The notes under the pieces are model-generated. The model had not been told where the DNA came from and made no database searches. It saw only the letters and a list, made by a program, of their open reading frames with translations. A program made the position numbers and the translations under genes. A stretch of DNA of 63,011 bases from Cellulomonas massiliensis JC225 (GTDB taxonomy: Bacteria > Actinomycetota > Actinomycetes > Actinomycetales > Cellulomonadaceae): the NCBI RefSeq assembly GCF_000312005.1, contig NZ_HE978588.1, forward strand, positions 1,003,509-1,066,519, read 5' to 3'. Below are positions 1-8,652 of this stretch, piece by piece (position 1 is the first letter of the stretch; every line of letters begins with the position of its first letter).

Positions 1-171
1 CCGGATGCGGCGGATGCGCTCCGCGCCCTCGTGGTCGTCCATCCGCGTGCCGAGGGCGTAGCAGGAGTCGGTGGGGTAGGCGACCACCGCTCCGTCCCGG
101 AGCAGCTGGACGACCTGGGCGATCGCGCGGGGCTGCGGGGTGGTGGGGTGCACGTCGAAGTAGCGCGCCAT
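1..171 (-). CDS. Sua5/YciO/YrdC-type protein, N-terminal part (partial)
   Basis: The first 57 codons of a minus-strand gene run off the left edge. The start reads MARYFDVHPTTPQPR and is followed by an AYPTDSCYALG segment, the nucleotide/threonine pocket signature of the Sua5/YciO/YrdC family. Sua5/YrdC members make threonylcarbamoyl-AMP for the t6A37 modification of tRNAs; the MARYFDVHP N-terminus is more typical of the YciO/YrdC-like branch, whose role is less certain. The ATG is taken from the first in-frame methionine that fits the family; nothing can be said of the remaining C-terminal two thirds. The gene is divergent from the ABC exporter genes, with about 475 bases between them. Confidence 0.8.
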   Translation of the reverse strand, partial: MARYFDVHPTTPQPRAIAQVVQLLRDGAVVAYPTDSCYALGTRMDDHEGAERIRRIR

Positions 172-647
172 GCTCAGAACCTACGCGCGGCCGGGTCACC
201 CGTCCCGGTGACCCGCACGCCAGGATCGCCCGAACGGCGGTATCGACCCGCGTGTCACACCGTGTCATACTCGTCATGACGGTGAGTGACCGGGCGCTGA
301 CACCGCGTCGGGGCGGACCGGGGGTAGCAACGTCTCGGGGGACCGAGACCCCGCCCCGACCGGTCCGGTCGCTCGAGACCGGGGGTGCTGCGCGGGTGCC
401 GGGCGGAGGGTCGGGCACCCGCGCAGCGGTCTCAGCACGGTCGCCGCGGTGCGGTGGCGCCCGTGGGTCGACGTCGGGCGGGTGGGGTGCGTCCCACCCG
501 CCTCGTCGGCCGTCCAGGCCCGGTCGTCGGTCGAGCACCCCCGCCCGCACCCCGGCCGTACCCCTGAGCCGGATACCGCACGCTCAGGGTGGGCATCCGG
601 GACCTCTCCGATGTCGCCGGCCGCGGGCGGCGAGGACGATCGTCCTC
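172..647. promoter_or_regulatory. Long intergenic leader with consecutive stem-loops
   Basis: This gene-free stretch lies between the divergent Sua5-like gene and the ABC exporter. It holds an inverted repeat GGGTCACC/GGTGACCC (193-214), a direct repeat CGTGTCA at 251-257 and 261-267, and then four hairpins on the exporter side: 307-360 (outer GTCGGGGCGG/CCGCCCCGAC, inner GTCTCGG/CCGAGAC), 375-433 (14-bp perfect stem plus GAGACC/GGTCTC), 477-502 (GGCGGGTGGG/CCCACCCGCC) and 562-589 (CCCTGAGC/GCTCAGGG). No convincing ORF with a ribosome binding site is seen. It may be an attenuated 5' leader; that reading is inference. Confidence 0.5.
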
Positions 648-648
648 G
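631..648. promoter_or_regulatory. 18-bp perfect palindrome over the ribosome binding site of the ABC gene
   Basis: CGAGGACGATCGTCCTCG is a perfect palindrome whose last base is the first base of the GTG start codon of the exporter ATPase. It contains the only Shine-Dalgarno-like sequence (GAGGA) for that gene. It could be a DNA operator for a dimeric repressor or an RNA hairpin that hides the start site. Confidence 0.55.
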
Positions 649-1427
649 TGACCCTCACCGATGCCCGCCCCACCGAGACCCCCATCGCGTCCGCCCGCGG
701 CCTCGTCAAGACGTACGGCCGCGGCGCCACGACCGTCCGCGCGCTCGACGGCGTCGACGTCGACTTCGAGCGCGGCCGCCTCACCGCCACCATGGGCCCG
801 TCCGGGTCCGGCAAGTCCACGCTCATGCACTGCCTCGCCGGCCTCGACCGCCCCACGGAGGGCACGGTCGTCGTCGACGGCGAGACGGTGTCGGCGATGT
901 CGGAGCGGCACCTCACGCGCCTGCGGCGCGACCGCCTCGGCTTCGTCTTCCAGGCGTTCAACCTCGTGCCGACGCTGACGGCGCTGGAGAACATCACGCT
1001 GCCCCTCGACATCGCGCGGCGGAAGGTCGACCGCGACCACCTCGACGCGGTCGTGCAGGCCGTCGGGCTCACCGACCGGCTCGGTCACAAGCCCGCCGAG
1101 CTCTCGGGCGGCCAGCAGCAGCGCGTCGCGTGCGCCCGGGCGCTGGTCACCCGGCCCGCCGTCGTGTTCGCCGACGAGCCGACGGGCAACCTCGACTCCA
1201 CCTCGGCCCGGGACGTCCTCGGCTTCCTGCGCCGCTCGGTCGACGAGCTCGGCCAGTCCGTCGTCATGGTCACGCACGACCCGACCGCCGCGTCGTACGC
1301 CGACCGCGTCCTGTTCCTCGCCGACGGCCGGATCGTCGACGAGCTGCGCGACCCGACGCCGGACACCGTCCTCGAGAAGCTCGGCGCGCTCAGCCGCGAC
1401 GCCGCCGCGCCCGCCGGGGCGCACTGA
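648..1427 (+). CDS. ABC transporter ATP-binding protein (MacB/LolD-like)
   Basis: The 259-residue ATPase subunit of an ABC exporter. It has a Walker A GPSGSGKS near residue 50, a Q-loop region FVFQAFNLVPTLTALEN, the signature LSGGQQQRVACARAL and a Walker B/D-loop VVFADEPTGNLDS, the standard order for the MacB/LolD/FtsE subfamily. The GTG at 648 is chosen because GAGGA lies upstream and the N-terminus then matches the family length; the frame stays open upstream but reads as low-complexity Arg/Pro. It overlaps the permease gene by one base (TGATG), so the two are co-translated and form one transporter. The cargo cannot be told from sequence. Confidence 0.93.
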   Translation: MTLTDARPTETPIASARGLVKTYGRGATTVRALDGVDVDFERGRLTATMGPSGSGKSTLMHCLAGLDRPTEGTVVVDGETVSAMSERHLTRLRRDRLGFVFQAFNLVPTLTALENITLPLDIARRKVDRDHLDAVVQAVGLTDRLGHKPAELSGGQQQRVACARALVTRPAVVFADEPTGNLDSTSARDVLGFLRRSVDELGQSVVMVTHDPTAASYADRVLFLADGRIVDELRDPTPDTVLEKLGALSRDAAAPAGAH

Positions 1428-3991
1428 TGCTGCGGGTGGCCCTGCGGGGGGTGCGCGCCCACGCGGTGCGGTTCGGGCTCTCGGTCCTCGCGGTCGCGCT
1501 CGGCGTGGCCTTCGTCGCGGGCACGTTCGCCCTGCGGACGATGCTCGCGGACACCTTCGACGGCATCGTCGAGGCGTCGGCGCCGGCCGAGGCGTACGTC
1601 CGCGGGGCGGACGAGGTCGCGGCCGGCGACATGCAGGTCGGCGACAGCCGCAACCGGGTGGCGATGGCGCTGGCCGACGAGGTCGCCGCGGTCGACGGCG
1701 TGCGCCTCGCGCTGCCCGACGTCTCGGGCCCGCTCGTCCTCGTCGGCGCCGACGGCACCGCGGTGCAGTCGACCCAGGCGCCGAGCCTCGGGATCGCCTT
1801 CGACCAGCGTGACCCCTCGATGTCGCTGCTCGACGGCCGCGCGCCCCGCTCCGCCGACGAGGTGGCCCTGGAGGAGGCGACGCTCGCGTCGTCCGGGCTG
1901 GCGCTCGGCGACGCGACGCGCGTCGTCGTCGGCGGCGAGGTCCGCGACGTCACCGTCGTCGGGGAGGTCTCCCTCGGCGGCCCGATGGCGGGCGCGACGC
2001 TCGTCCTGCTCGAGCCCGACGCGGCGGCGGCCCTGTACGCGCCGGAGGGCACCGTCTCGAGCATCGCGCTCTACGGCGACGCGGGCCTGAGCGAGCAGCA
2101 GCTCACCGACCGCGTCGCGGACGCGCTGCCGGACGTCGCGGACGGCGCCCGCGCGGAGGTCGTCACGGGTGCCGAGCTGCGCGACGGGCTGCAGGAGGAC
2201 ATCGGCGAGATCCTCGGGTTCGTCACGACGTTCCTGCTGATCTTCGCGGCGATCGCCCTGTTCGTCGGCGCGTTCCTCATCGCCAACACGTTCGCGATGT
2301 CGGTGCGCCAGCGGGTGCGCGAGTTCGCGCTGCTGCGGGCCGTCGGCGCGTCGCCGGCGCAGGTGTTCGCGACCGTGGTGGGGCAGGCGCTCGTCGTCGG
2401 GCTGGTCGGCGCCGGGCTGGGCGTGCTCGGCGGGCTCGGCCTCGTCTCGCTCGTCCGGGTCGTGCTCGGCACCGCCGGGATGGACCTGACGGGCGACGTC
2501 CCCCTGACGGCGCCCGCCGTGGTGATCTGCCTCGTGCTCGGCGCGGTGGTGTCCGCGGTCGCGGCCGCGTTCCCCGCCCGCACCGCCGCCCTGGTGGCGC
2601 CGGTCGAGGCGATGCGCGGCGAGGTCACGGTGCGCGAGCGGTCGCTGCGGTTGCGGGCCCTGCTCGGCGGCGTGCTCGTCGCCGCGGGAGCCGGCTCGGT
2701 CGCCGCCGCCGCGCTGCGGCCGGAGGCCGACTCCGCCGAGCAGCTCTACGGTCTCGGCGCGGCCGTCGTGCTCGTCGGGGCGCTCGTCGCCTCGCCTCCG
2801 CTGGCGCGCTCGGTGCTGCGGGTGCTCGCGGTGCCGTTCGCCTGGGCGCTGCGGCCGGTCGGCCGGCTGGCGCAGGGCAACGTCGTGCGCAACCCGCGGC
2901 GGACCGCGAGCACGGCCGGCGCGCTGATGATCGGCATGGCGCTGGTCGGGGCGGTGTCCGTCATCGCGTCCTCGGCGCAGGCGTCGCTGCGCACCGTCGT
3001 CGAGAGCTCGACGGACGCCGACCTGGTGCTGCGCTCGGCGAACCAGATGGTGCCGGCCGGCGCGGCGTCCGACGTCGCGGCGCTGCCCGAGGTCGGGTCG
3101 GCCGACGAGGTCGCGTTCGCGTACGCGGCCGTCTCGCCGGACCCGGGTCAGGACCCGTCGACGGACGACACCGCCGGCGTCGTCGGCCTCGCGCCGGGCG
3201 TGCTCGGGGGCGCGGTGCTCGTCGACGAGCGGGACGGCGACGTCGACGACCTCGCGGACGGCACGGCCGTGGTCAACACGGCGGTCGCCGACGGCGACTG
3301 GCACGTGGGCGACGCGCTCGTCGTGCGGACGTCCGAGGGCGAGCGGGACCTGCGGGTCGCGGCGGTCATCGACAGCCGGGTGCTCGGCTCGGCGGTCGTC
3401 GTCACGCGCGACGTCCTGGACGAGCTCGCGCCCGGCGACGCGCAGATGGTCGACACGGTGTTCGTCGACGCCGCACCCGGCGTCTCGCAGGCCGACCTGC
3501 GCGACGCCGTCACCGCCGCCGTCGCGCCGTACGTCGTCGTCTCGGTGCAGGACCGCGACGAGTTCGTCGACGGGATGGCCGCGCAGGTCGACCAGCTGCT
3601 GGTGATCCTCTACGCGCTGCTCGGGCTGTCGCTCGTCATCGCCGTGCTGGGCATCGTCAACACGCTCGCCCTCTCGGTGATCGAGCGCACCCGGGAGATC
3701 GGGCTGCTGCGCGCCGTCGGCCTCGGCCGGGTCCAGCTCGCCGGGACCGTGACGGTCGAGTCGGTGCTCACCGCGCTGTTCGGCACGCTCGTCGGGCTGG
3801 CGGTCGGCGTCGGGCTCGCGTCGGTCCTGCCGACGGTCTACGCCGACGACGGGCTGGACCAGCTCGTCGTCCCGTGGTCCGGGCTGGGCGTGATGGTCGG
3901 GCTGGCGGTCGTCGTCGGGGTGCTCGCGGCCCTGTGGCCCGGGGTGCGCGCGGCGCGGATGCGGGCGCTGGACGCGATCGCGAGCGAGTAG
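1427..3991 (+). CDS. FtsX-like ABC transporter permease
   Basis: An 854-residue inner-membrane permease. An N-terminal membrane helix (LSVLAVALGVAFVAGTFAL) is followed by an extracytoplasmic MacB-type domain, a first FtsX core (around residues 260-440, with ANTFAMSVRQRVREFALLRAVGAS), a second extracytoplasmic domain, and a second FtsX core at the C-terminus with VNTLALSVIERTREIGLLRAVG. The duplicated FtsX architecture is typical of Gram-positive antimicrobial-peptide or lipid exporters of this class. It pairs with the ATPase encoded just upstream. The C-terminus ends next to a strong bidirectional hairpin. Confidence 0.93.
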   Translation: MLRVALRGVRAHAVRFGLSVLAVALGVAFVAGTFALRTMLADTFDGIVEASAPAEAYVRGADEVAAGDMQVGDSRNRVAMALADEVAAVDGVRLALPDVSGPLVLVGADGTAVQSTQAPSLGIAFDQRDPSMSLLDGRAPRSADEVALEEATLASSGLALGDATRVVVGGEVRDVTVVGEVSLGGPMAGATLVLLEPDAAAALYAPEGTVSSIALYGDAGLSEQQLTDRVADALPDVADGARAEVVTGAELRDGLQEDIGEILGFVTTFLLIFAAIALFVGAFLIANTFAMSVRQRVREFALLRAVGASPAQVFATVVGQALVVGLVGAGLGVLGGLGLVSLVRVVLGTAGMDLTGDVPLTAPAVVICLVLGAVVSAVAAAFPARTAALVAPVEAMRGEVTVRERSLRLRALLGGVLVAAGAGSVAAAALRPEADSAEQLYGLGAAVVLVGALVASPPLARSVLRVLAVPFAWALRPVGRLAQGNVVRNPRRTASTAGALMIGMALVGAVSVIASSAQASLRTVVESSTDADLVLRSANQMVPAGAASDVAALPEVGSADEVAFAYAAVSPDPGQDPSTDDTAGVVGLAPGVLGGAVLVDERDGDVDDLADGTAVVNTAVADGDWHVGDALVVRTSEGERDLRVAAVIDSRVLGSAVVVTRDVLDELAPGDAQMVDTVFVDAAPGVSQADLRDAVTAAVAPYVVVSVQDRDEFVDGMAAQVDQLLVILYALLGLSLVIAVLGIVNTLALSVIERTREIGLLRAVGLGRVQLAGTVTVESVLTALFGTLVGLAVGVGLASVLPTVYADDGLDQLVVPWSGLGVMVGLAVVVGVLAALWPGVRAARMRALDAIASE

Positions 3992-4003
3992 CGGCAGACG
4001 AAA

Positions 4004-4034
4004 GGCGGCCGGCGACCCGACGTCGCCGGCCGCC
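4004..4034. terminator. Bidirectional terminator hairpin
   Basis: GGCGGCCGGCGAC (4004-4016) and GTCGCCGGCCGCC (4022-4034) form a perfect 13-bp stem with a 5-base loop. It is flanked by AAA upstream and TT downstream and sits between the convergent permease and EF-G2 genes, so it can serve both. Confidence 0.85.
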
Positions 4035-4048
4035 CTTCGCCGCGGCGG

Positions 4049-6103
4049 TCAGGCCGGGACGAGGTGGTCCGGGCAGACCTCGAACCGGTCGGGGCGGATG
4101 GTCAGCTCGGCCCGCCCGCCCGTGATCGAGCGCAGGTCCAGCACGTACCGCGCGAGCTCCTTCTCGGGCACGCTGGCCTCGATCGTCACGGAGCCGTCGT
4201 CGCGGGAGGTGGTCGCGTTGATGCGGCCGCGCCGCGACGAGAGGTCGCTCATCACGTCCCCCTGCGCGTGCGACGGCACCGTGACCTCCACGTGGCTGAT
4301 CGGCTCGAGCACGATCGACCCGGCCTGCGCGAGCGCCTCGCGGACGCCGACCGAGGCGGCGGTGCGGAACGCCATGTCGGACGAGTCGACCGAGTGCGAC
4401 TTGCCGTCGTAGACCTCGACGCGCAGGTCGACGACGGGGTAGCCGTGCGGCCCGCCGTGCTCCATCGCCTCCAGCACGCCCTTCTGCACCGCCGGCAGGT
4501 AGGAGCGCGGGATCGCCCCGCCGACGACCGAGTCGACGAACTCGAACCCGGACCCCTGCGGCAGCGGCGAGACCCGCAGCTGCACCACGGCGTACTGCCC
4601 GTGCCCGCCGGACTGCTTCTTGACCTTCCCCTCCGCCTCGACCGACCGGCGGATCGTCTCGCGGTAGCCGACCGGCACCGGCGAGGTCGACACGTGCACG
4701 CCGAACACCCGCGCCAGGCGCTCGATCGCCACCGTCAGGTGCGTGTCGCCGAGCCCGCGCAGGACGGTCCGGTCGCCCGAGCGGTCGACCGAGAGCGTCG
4801 GGTCCTCTGCGGTGAGGCGGGTGAGCGCCGCGGAGAGGCGGTCGTCGTCGGACTGCGTGACGGGCTCCAGGGCCAGTGCGTAGACGGGCGGGCGCTCGCG
4901 CGCGGGGACCGCCGTCATGCGCGCGCCGGGGCCGGCCTTGTCGGCGAGCAGCGATCCCGACGGCGTGCCGGTGAGCTTGGCGACGGCCACGACCTCGCCC
5001 GCGGCCGCGGACTCCACGGGCACGTGCTCCTTGCCGAGGAGCCGGAACAGGGCGGGGACGCGCTCCTCCGTGCGGGTCGTCGTGTTCACCAGCCGGTCGC
5101 CGGGCCGCAGGGTGCCGGAGAGGACGCGCAGCAGCGTGACCTGCCCGACGAACGGGTCGGCGGTCGTCCGGAACGCGTGCACCAGGAGGGGCCCCGCCGG
5201 GTCGGCGACGACGTCGACGCGCGTCTCGCCCGCCAGGACCGCCAGCGTGCGGTCGGCCGCGGCGGGCGTGAGCTCGCACAGCAGGTCGGCGAGGCGGTCG
5301 ATGCCGACGCCGGTCGCGCTGGAGACGACCAGGACGGGGAACGCCTCGCCGTCGCGGACCTCGTGCGCGAGCGTGCGCTCGAGGTCGTCCGCGCTGGGCA
5401 CCTCGCCGGACAGGTAGCGCTCCAGCTGGTCGTCGTCGTGGGAGACGATCTCCTCGGTGACCTCGTCGTGGAGCCGGTGCTCCTCGTCGGCCACGTCGTC
5501 CGGGAGCGCCGCGTCGTGGTGGGTCCCGTCGCCGTCGTACTCGTAGCCGTGCTCGGTGAGCACGTCGGCCACGCCGCGGAAGTCCTGCTCCTCGCCGAGC
5601 GGCAGCTCCAGCGGGACGAAGCCGTCGCCGAAGGCCGCCCGCAGCTCGTCCAGGACGTGCCGGAAGCTCGCGCGCGCCTTGTCCTCCTTCGTCACCACCA
5701 CCATCCGCGGGACGCCCGCCTCGGACGCCAGCCGCCAGGCGGTGCGGGTGCCGGCCTGCACGCCGTCGACGGCCGAGACGACGACGAGCGCGAGGTCCGA
5801 CGCGCTCACCGCGGCGTCGACCACCCCCACGAAGTCGGGCGACCCGGGTGTGTCCAGGAGCGTGACGTCGTACCCCGCGGCGCCGCAGCGCCATCGAAAG
5901 GGGGCGACGCCGAGGCTGAGCGAGACGCCGCGGGCGATCTCCTCGGGCTCGTGGTCGCTGACCGTCGACCCGTCCTCGACCCGGCCTGGCCGGGTGAGCA
6001 CGCCGGCGCGGTGCAGCAGCGCCTCGACGAGGGTGGTCTTGCCCGCCCCGGCGGCGCCCAGCAGCGCCACGGTGCGGACCCTGGGCGTCGTTGCCTGGTC
6101 CAT
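4049..6103 (-). CDS. Elongation factor G-like protein (EF-G2)
   Basis: A 684-residue translational GTPase paralog of EF-G. The G domain has G1 GAAGAGKTT (about residues 16-24), a switch region ARGVSLSL, G3 DTPGSPDF and a G4 that reads TKED in place of the usual NKxD. Domains II-V follow, including the QSGGHGQYAVV segment of domain IV and RGRINATTSRDDG in domain V. Actinobacteria usually carry this second EF-G copy next to the essential FusA; its role is not settled and translocation activity has been doubted for such paralogs. The ATG at 6103 is chosen since the start MDQATTPRVRTVALLGAAG fits the family; the frame is open further upstream but without family similarity. Confidence 0.9.
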   Translation of the reverse strand: MDQATTPRVRTVALLGAAGAGKTTLVEALLHRAGVLTRPGRVEDGSTVSDHEPEEIARGVSLSLGVAPFRWRCGAAGYDVTLLDTPGSPDFVGVVDAAVSASDLALVVVSAVDGVQAGTRTAWRLASEAGVPRMVVVTKEDKARASFRHVLDELRAAFGDGFVPLELPLGEEQDFRGVADVLTEHGYEYDGDGTHHDAALPDDVADEEHRLHDEVTEEIVSHDDDQLERYLSGEVPSADDLERTLAHEVRDGEAFPVLVVSSATGVGIDRLADLLCELTPAAADRTLAVLAGETRVDVVADPAGPLLVHAFRTTADPFVGQVTLLRVLSGTLRPGDRLVNTTTRTEERVPALFRLLGKEHVPVESAAAGEVVAVAKLTGTPSGSLLADKAGPGARMTAVPARERPPVYALALEPVTQSDDDRLSAALTRLTAEDPTLSVDRSGDRTVLRGLGDTHLTVAIERLARVFGVHVSTSPVPVGYRETIRRSVEAEGKVKKQSGGHGQYAVVQLRVSPLPQGSGFEFVDSVVGGAIPRSYLPAVQKGVLEAMEHGGPHGYPVVDLRVEVYDGKSHSVDSSDMAFRTAASVGVREALAQAGSIVLEPISHVEVTVPSHAQGDVMSDLSSRRGRINATTSRDDGSVTIEASVPEKELARYVLDLRSITGGRAELTIRPDRFEVCPDHLVPA

Positions 6104-6241
6104 GATCGTCTCCCGGCCGCCGCGTGACGCGGGCACCGGCGGTGGTACCCCGCGGCTGCTGCCCACACTAATGACGGGCCCGCGGCGGCGACAGGACGTG
6201 GGTCCCTGGCGACCCCAGGGGCGCAGGACGGCTCGGGGACG

Positions 6242-6280
6242 ACGACGGCGCGCGACCCCGAGGGGTGCGCGCGCCGTCGT
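6242..6280 (-). terminator. Terminator hairpin of the FKBP gene
   Basis: ACGACGGCGCGCG pairs with CGCGCGCCGTCGT, extended inward by ACCCC/GGGGT past one bulged G. It lies 17 bases beyond the stop codon of the minus-strand FKBP gene. Confidence 0.75.
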
Positions 6281-6296
6281 GCCGGAGCGGGTGCGG

Positions 6297-7244
6297 TCAG
6301 TACGCGTCGACGATGTCGACGACGAAGACCAGCGTCGAGTTGGCCGGGATCGAGCCCTGCGCGGTGTCGCCGTAGCCCTGGTCAGGCGGGATGACGAGCA
6401 TGACCTGGCTGCCGACGGTCTGGCCGACGAGGCCGGTGTTCCAGCCCGCGATGACCTGCGCCTGGCCGAGCGGCTCCACGACGAAGACCGACTTGTCGTC
6501 CCACGACGAGTCGAACGCGGTGCCGTCCCACAGCCAGCCGCTGTAGCGGACGACCACCGAGTCGCCCTCCGCGACCTTCTTGCCGTCGCCCTTGATGAGC
6601 GGCTGCGCGACGAGCTCCTTGGGCGCGTCGCCGGACGCGGGCTCGATCGACGGCGTGCCGTCGTCGGCGAGCGTGACCGTCGGCAGGCCGTCCTTCGGCG
6701 CGACGGCCTCGCCCTCGGCGCGCGCGGCGGGCGTGCGGGCGTCCATGACCTCGATCGCGTAGACGGCGGTGCCCTGGCCGTTGTCGACCGCCATGGCGAT
6801 CCGGGCGCCGACGTGTGCGCCGGTGAGCGCCGTCTCGAGCGGCTCGATCTGCGTCTTGCCGGCGACGAGCGACTGCGGCGAGGCGTCGTAGGTGCCGCCC
6901 TGCTCGGAGCCGTCCGCGCCGCTGACGACGAGGATGTGCATCGGCAGCACGTCGCCGGTCTCGATGGCCTTCCCGTCGCCGTCCTCCACAAGGCGCGCGA
7001 CCGGGGTCGTCACCGTGAACGGCTCGCTGGGCAGCGTGATGGTGGGCTTCTCGCCGGACTTGCCGGAGATCTCCACCTTCTCGAGCGCGGCCTGGTCGGC
7101 GACGGCGTTCGCCGAGGCGGACGCGGACGCCGAGGCGGACTCGCCGGGCTCGGGGGTGTCCTCGCTGCTGCAGGCGGCGAGGCCGAGGCCCAGGGTCAGC
7201 GCGAGGGCGGTCGCCGTCAGGCGCGCGGTGGTCGTGCGGCGCAC
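6297..7244 (-). CDS. FKBP-type peptidyl-prolyl isomerase, lipoprotein
   Basis: A 315-residue exported protein that helps fold secreted proteins by prolyl cis-trans isomerisation. The N-terminus is a lipoprotein signal peptide with an LGLAAC lipobox, followed by an Ala/Ser-rich linker. Two FKBP-like units follow: a degenerate one (about residues 60-165) and a C-terminal canonical one with VVVRYSGWLWDGTAFDSSW, a VIAGWNTGLVG turn and VMLVIPPDQGYGD. The GTG start at 7244 is preferred over the longer ATG form because GGAGGAA lies just upstream, which the longer form would swallow. It appears monocistronic, with its own terminator hairpin. Confidence 0.9.
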   Translation of the reverse strand: MRRTTTARLTATALALTLGLGLAACSSEDTPEPGESASASASASANAVADQAALEKVEISGKSGEKPTITLPSEPFTVTTPVARLVEDGDGKAIETGDVLPMHILVVSGADGSEQGGTYDASPQSLVAGKTQIEPLETALTGAHVGARIAMAVDNGQGTAVYAIEVMDARTPAARAEGEAVAPKDGLPTVTLADDGTPSIEPASGDAPKELVAQPLIKGDGKKVAEGDSVVVRYSGWLWDGTAFDSSWDDKSVFVVEPLGQAQVIAGWNTGLVGQTVGSQVMLVIPPDQGYGDTAQGSIPANSTLVFVVDIVDAY

Positions 7245-7347
7245 GGGGTTCCTCCGTCGAGTCGGGGACCGCCGATCCACGCGGCGGACCGGGTCACGGT
7301 ACGCGACCTTCCTGGGAGGCTGCCGGGAACGTCCGGCACCCGAGGTC

Positions 7348-8652
7348 CTAGACCGCCGCGGGGGTGCGCAGCGCCGCCACCCGCTCGAGGATCCGGTCCA
7401 GCACCGTGCCGCGGTCGAACTGCAGGGCGTGCAGGCGGGCCCGGTCGGCGAGGTCGGCGCGCTCGTCGTCCGACATGCCCAGCACGGCGCGGTCGATCGC
7501 GGCCGCGAGCGAGTCCGGGTCGCCCGTCGGGACGATCAGCGCGCTGTCGCCGACCGCCTCCGGGATCCCGCCGGTGTCCGTGGTGATGACGGGTCCACCG
7601 CCGGAGAGCATCTTCTCGACGAGCGCGATGCCGAAGGTCTCGACGAACTCGGGCCGCGGCTTCGACGGCAGCGCGAACGCCGCCGCACCCGCCATGAGGT
7701 GCGGCTTCTCGTCGTCGTCCACGTCGTCGAGGAACCGGATCCGCCCCGCGACGGCCGAAGCCGCCGCCTGCTCGCGCAGCGCCGCGGCCTGGGGCCCGGT
7801 GCCCGCCACGACGAGGTCGACCTGCCGCGCCGCCTCCGAGCGGGCGTACGCCTCGATGAGGTCGTCGACGCCCTTGGCGTGCGCGAGCCGCGACAGGAAC
7901 AGGACGTACCCGCCGTCGGTCAGCCCGCGGGCGGCGAGCACGCGAGCGGTCTCCTCGTCGTCCCGCCGGACGTACGCGCCGACGTCCACGGCGGGGTAGG
8001 AGATCGCGACGCGCTCGCGGATGCGCTCGGCGAACCGGGTGCCGTGGCGGGCGTCGATCGCCTCGGCCTCGACGACGACGAGGTCGCGCGTGTACTCCGA
8101 CACGGCGAGGCAGACGTCGTGCTCGAGGTAGGCCGTGAGCACCTGCGCGGCGGCGCCGAACTCGTCGCGCTCCACGCACGCGCGCACGACGTTGGTGACG
8201 TCGGAGCCGACGGCCTCGGCGACCGTCGTCACGTCGACCGGCAGACCCGTCGCCCGGGCGATGCGCGCCGCGTCCGCGACGACGAACGCGTGCGGGCTCA
8301 GGTACAGGGACATGGCGACGGTGGGGACGCCGTCGGTGAACAGCTCGACGAGCCGCCCGGTGAGACCGGCGATGTAGCGGCCGTCGACGACCTTGTAGTC
8401 CCCGACGGGCTCGGGCCGCTCGACGACGATCCCCTCGCGGTAGGGCAGGAGGGTGTCGAGCGGCTTGAGCGGCAGGCCGGAGCGCTGCAGCACGTCGATC
8501 GGCCAGGTGACGATGCGGACCTCGTCGAACCCGCGGTCGAGCGCGGCCTCGGCGAGGTTGCGGGCCTCGCCGGAGTGGCCGCAGATGACCGGGTCGGCCC
8601 GGACCACGACGACGAGGCGGCGGGTGGGGCGGCTGCCCGTGGTCGTGCTCAT
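7348..8652 (-). CDS. Glycosyltransferase family 4 protein
   Basis: A 434-residue GT-B fold glycosyltransferase. The N-terminal half starts LVVVVRADPVICGHSGEARN and the C-terminal half has the sugar-nucleotide-binding part with YVLFLSRLAHAKGVDDLIEA and the EX7E motif in PEFVETFGIALVEKML, both typical of GT4. The start overlaps the stop of the GH92 gene (ATGA), and GGAGGG lies ten bases before the ATG, so the two are co-translated. The donor and acceptor are unknown. No signal peptide or membrane segment is seen, so it acts in the cytoplasm. Pairing with a glycosidase that also lacks a signal suggests turnover of an intracellular glycan or glycoside. Confidence 0.88.
   Translation of the reverse strand: MSTTTGSRPTRRLVVVVRADPVICGHSGEARNLAEAALDRGFDEVRIVTWPIDVLQRSGLPLKPLDTLLPYREGIVVERPEPVGDYKVVDGRYIAGLTGRLVELFTDGVPTVAMSLYLSPHAFVVADAARIARATGLPVDVTTVAEAVGSDVTNVVRACVERDEFGAAAQVLTAYLEHDVCLAVSEYTRDLVVVEAEAIDARHGTRFAERIRERVAISYPAVDVGAYVRRDDEETARVLAARGLTDGGYVLFLSRLAHAKGVDDLIEAYARSEAARQVDLVVAGTGPQAAALREQAAASAVAGRIRFLDDVDDDEKPHLMAGAAAFALPSKPRPEFVETFGIALVEKMLSGGGPVITTDTGGIPEAVGDSALIVPTGDPDSLAAAIDRAVLGMSDDERADLADRARLHALQFDRGTVLDRILERVAALRTPAAV

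Noticed and set aside
1085-3304. Long minus-strand frame opposite the FtsX-like permease
   Set aside because: Arg/Gly/Asp-rich translation with no fold; a typical antisense shadow of a high-GC gene.
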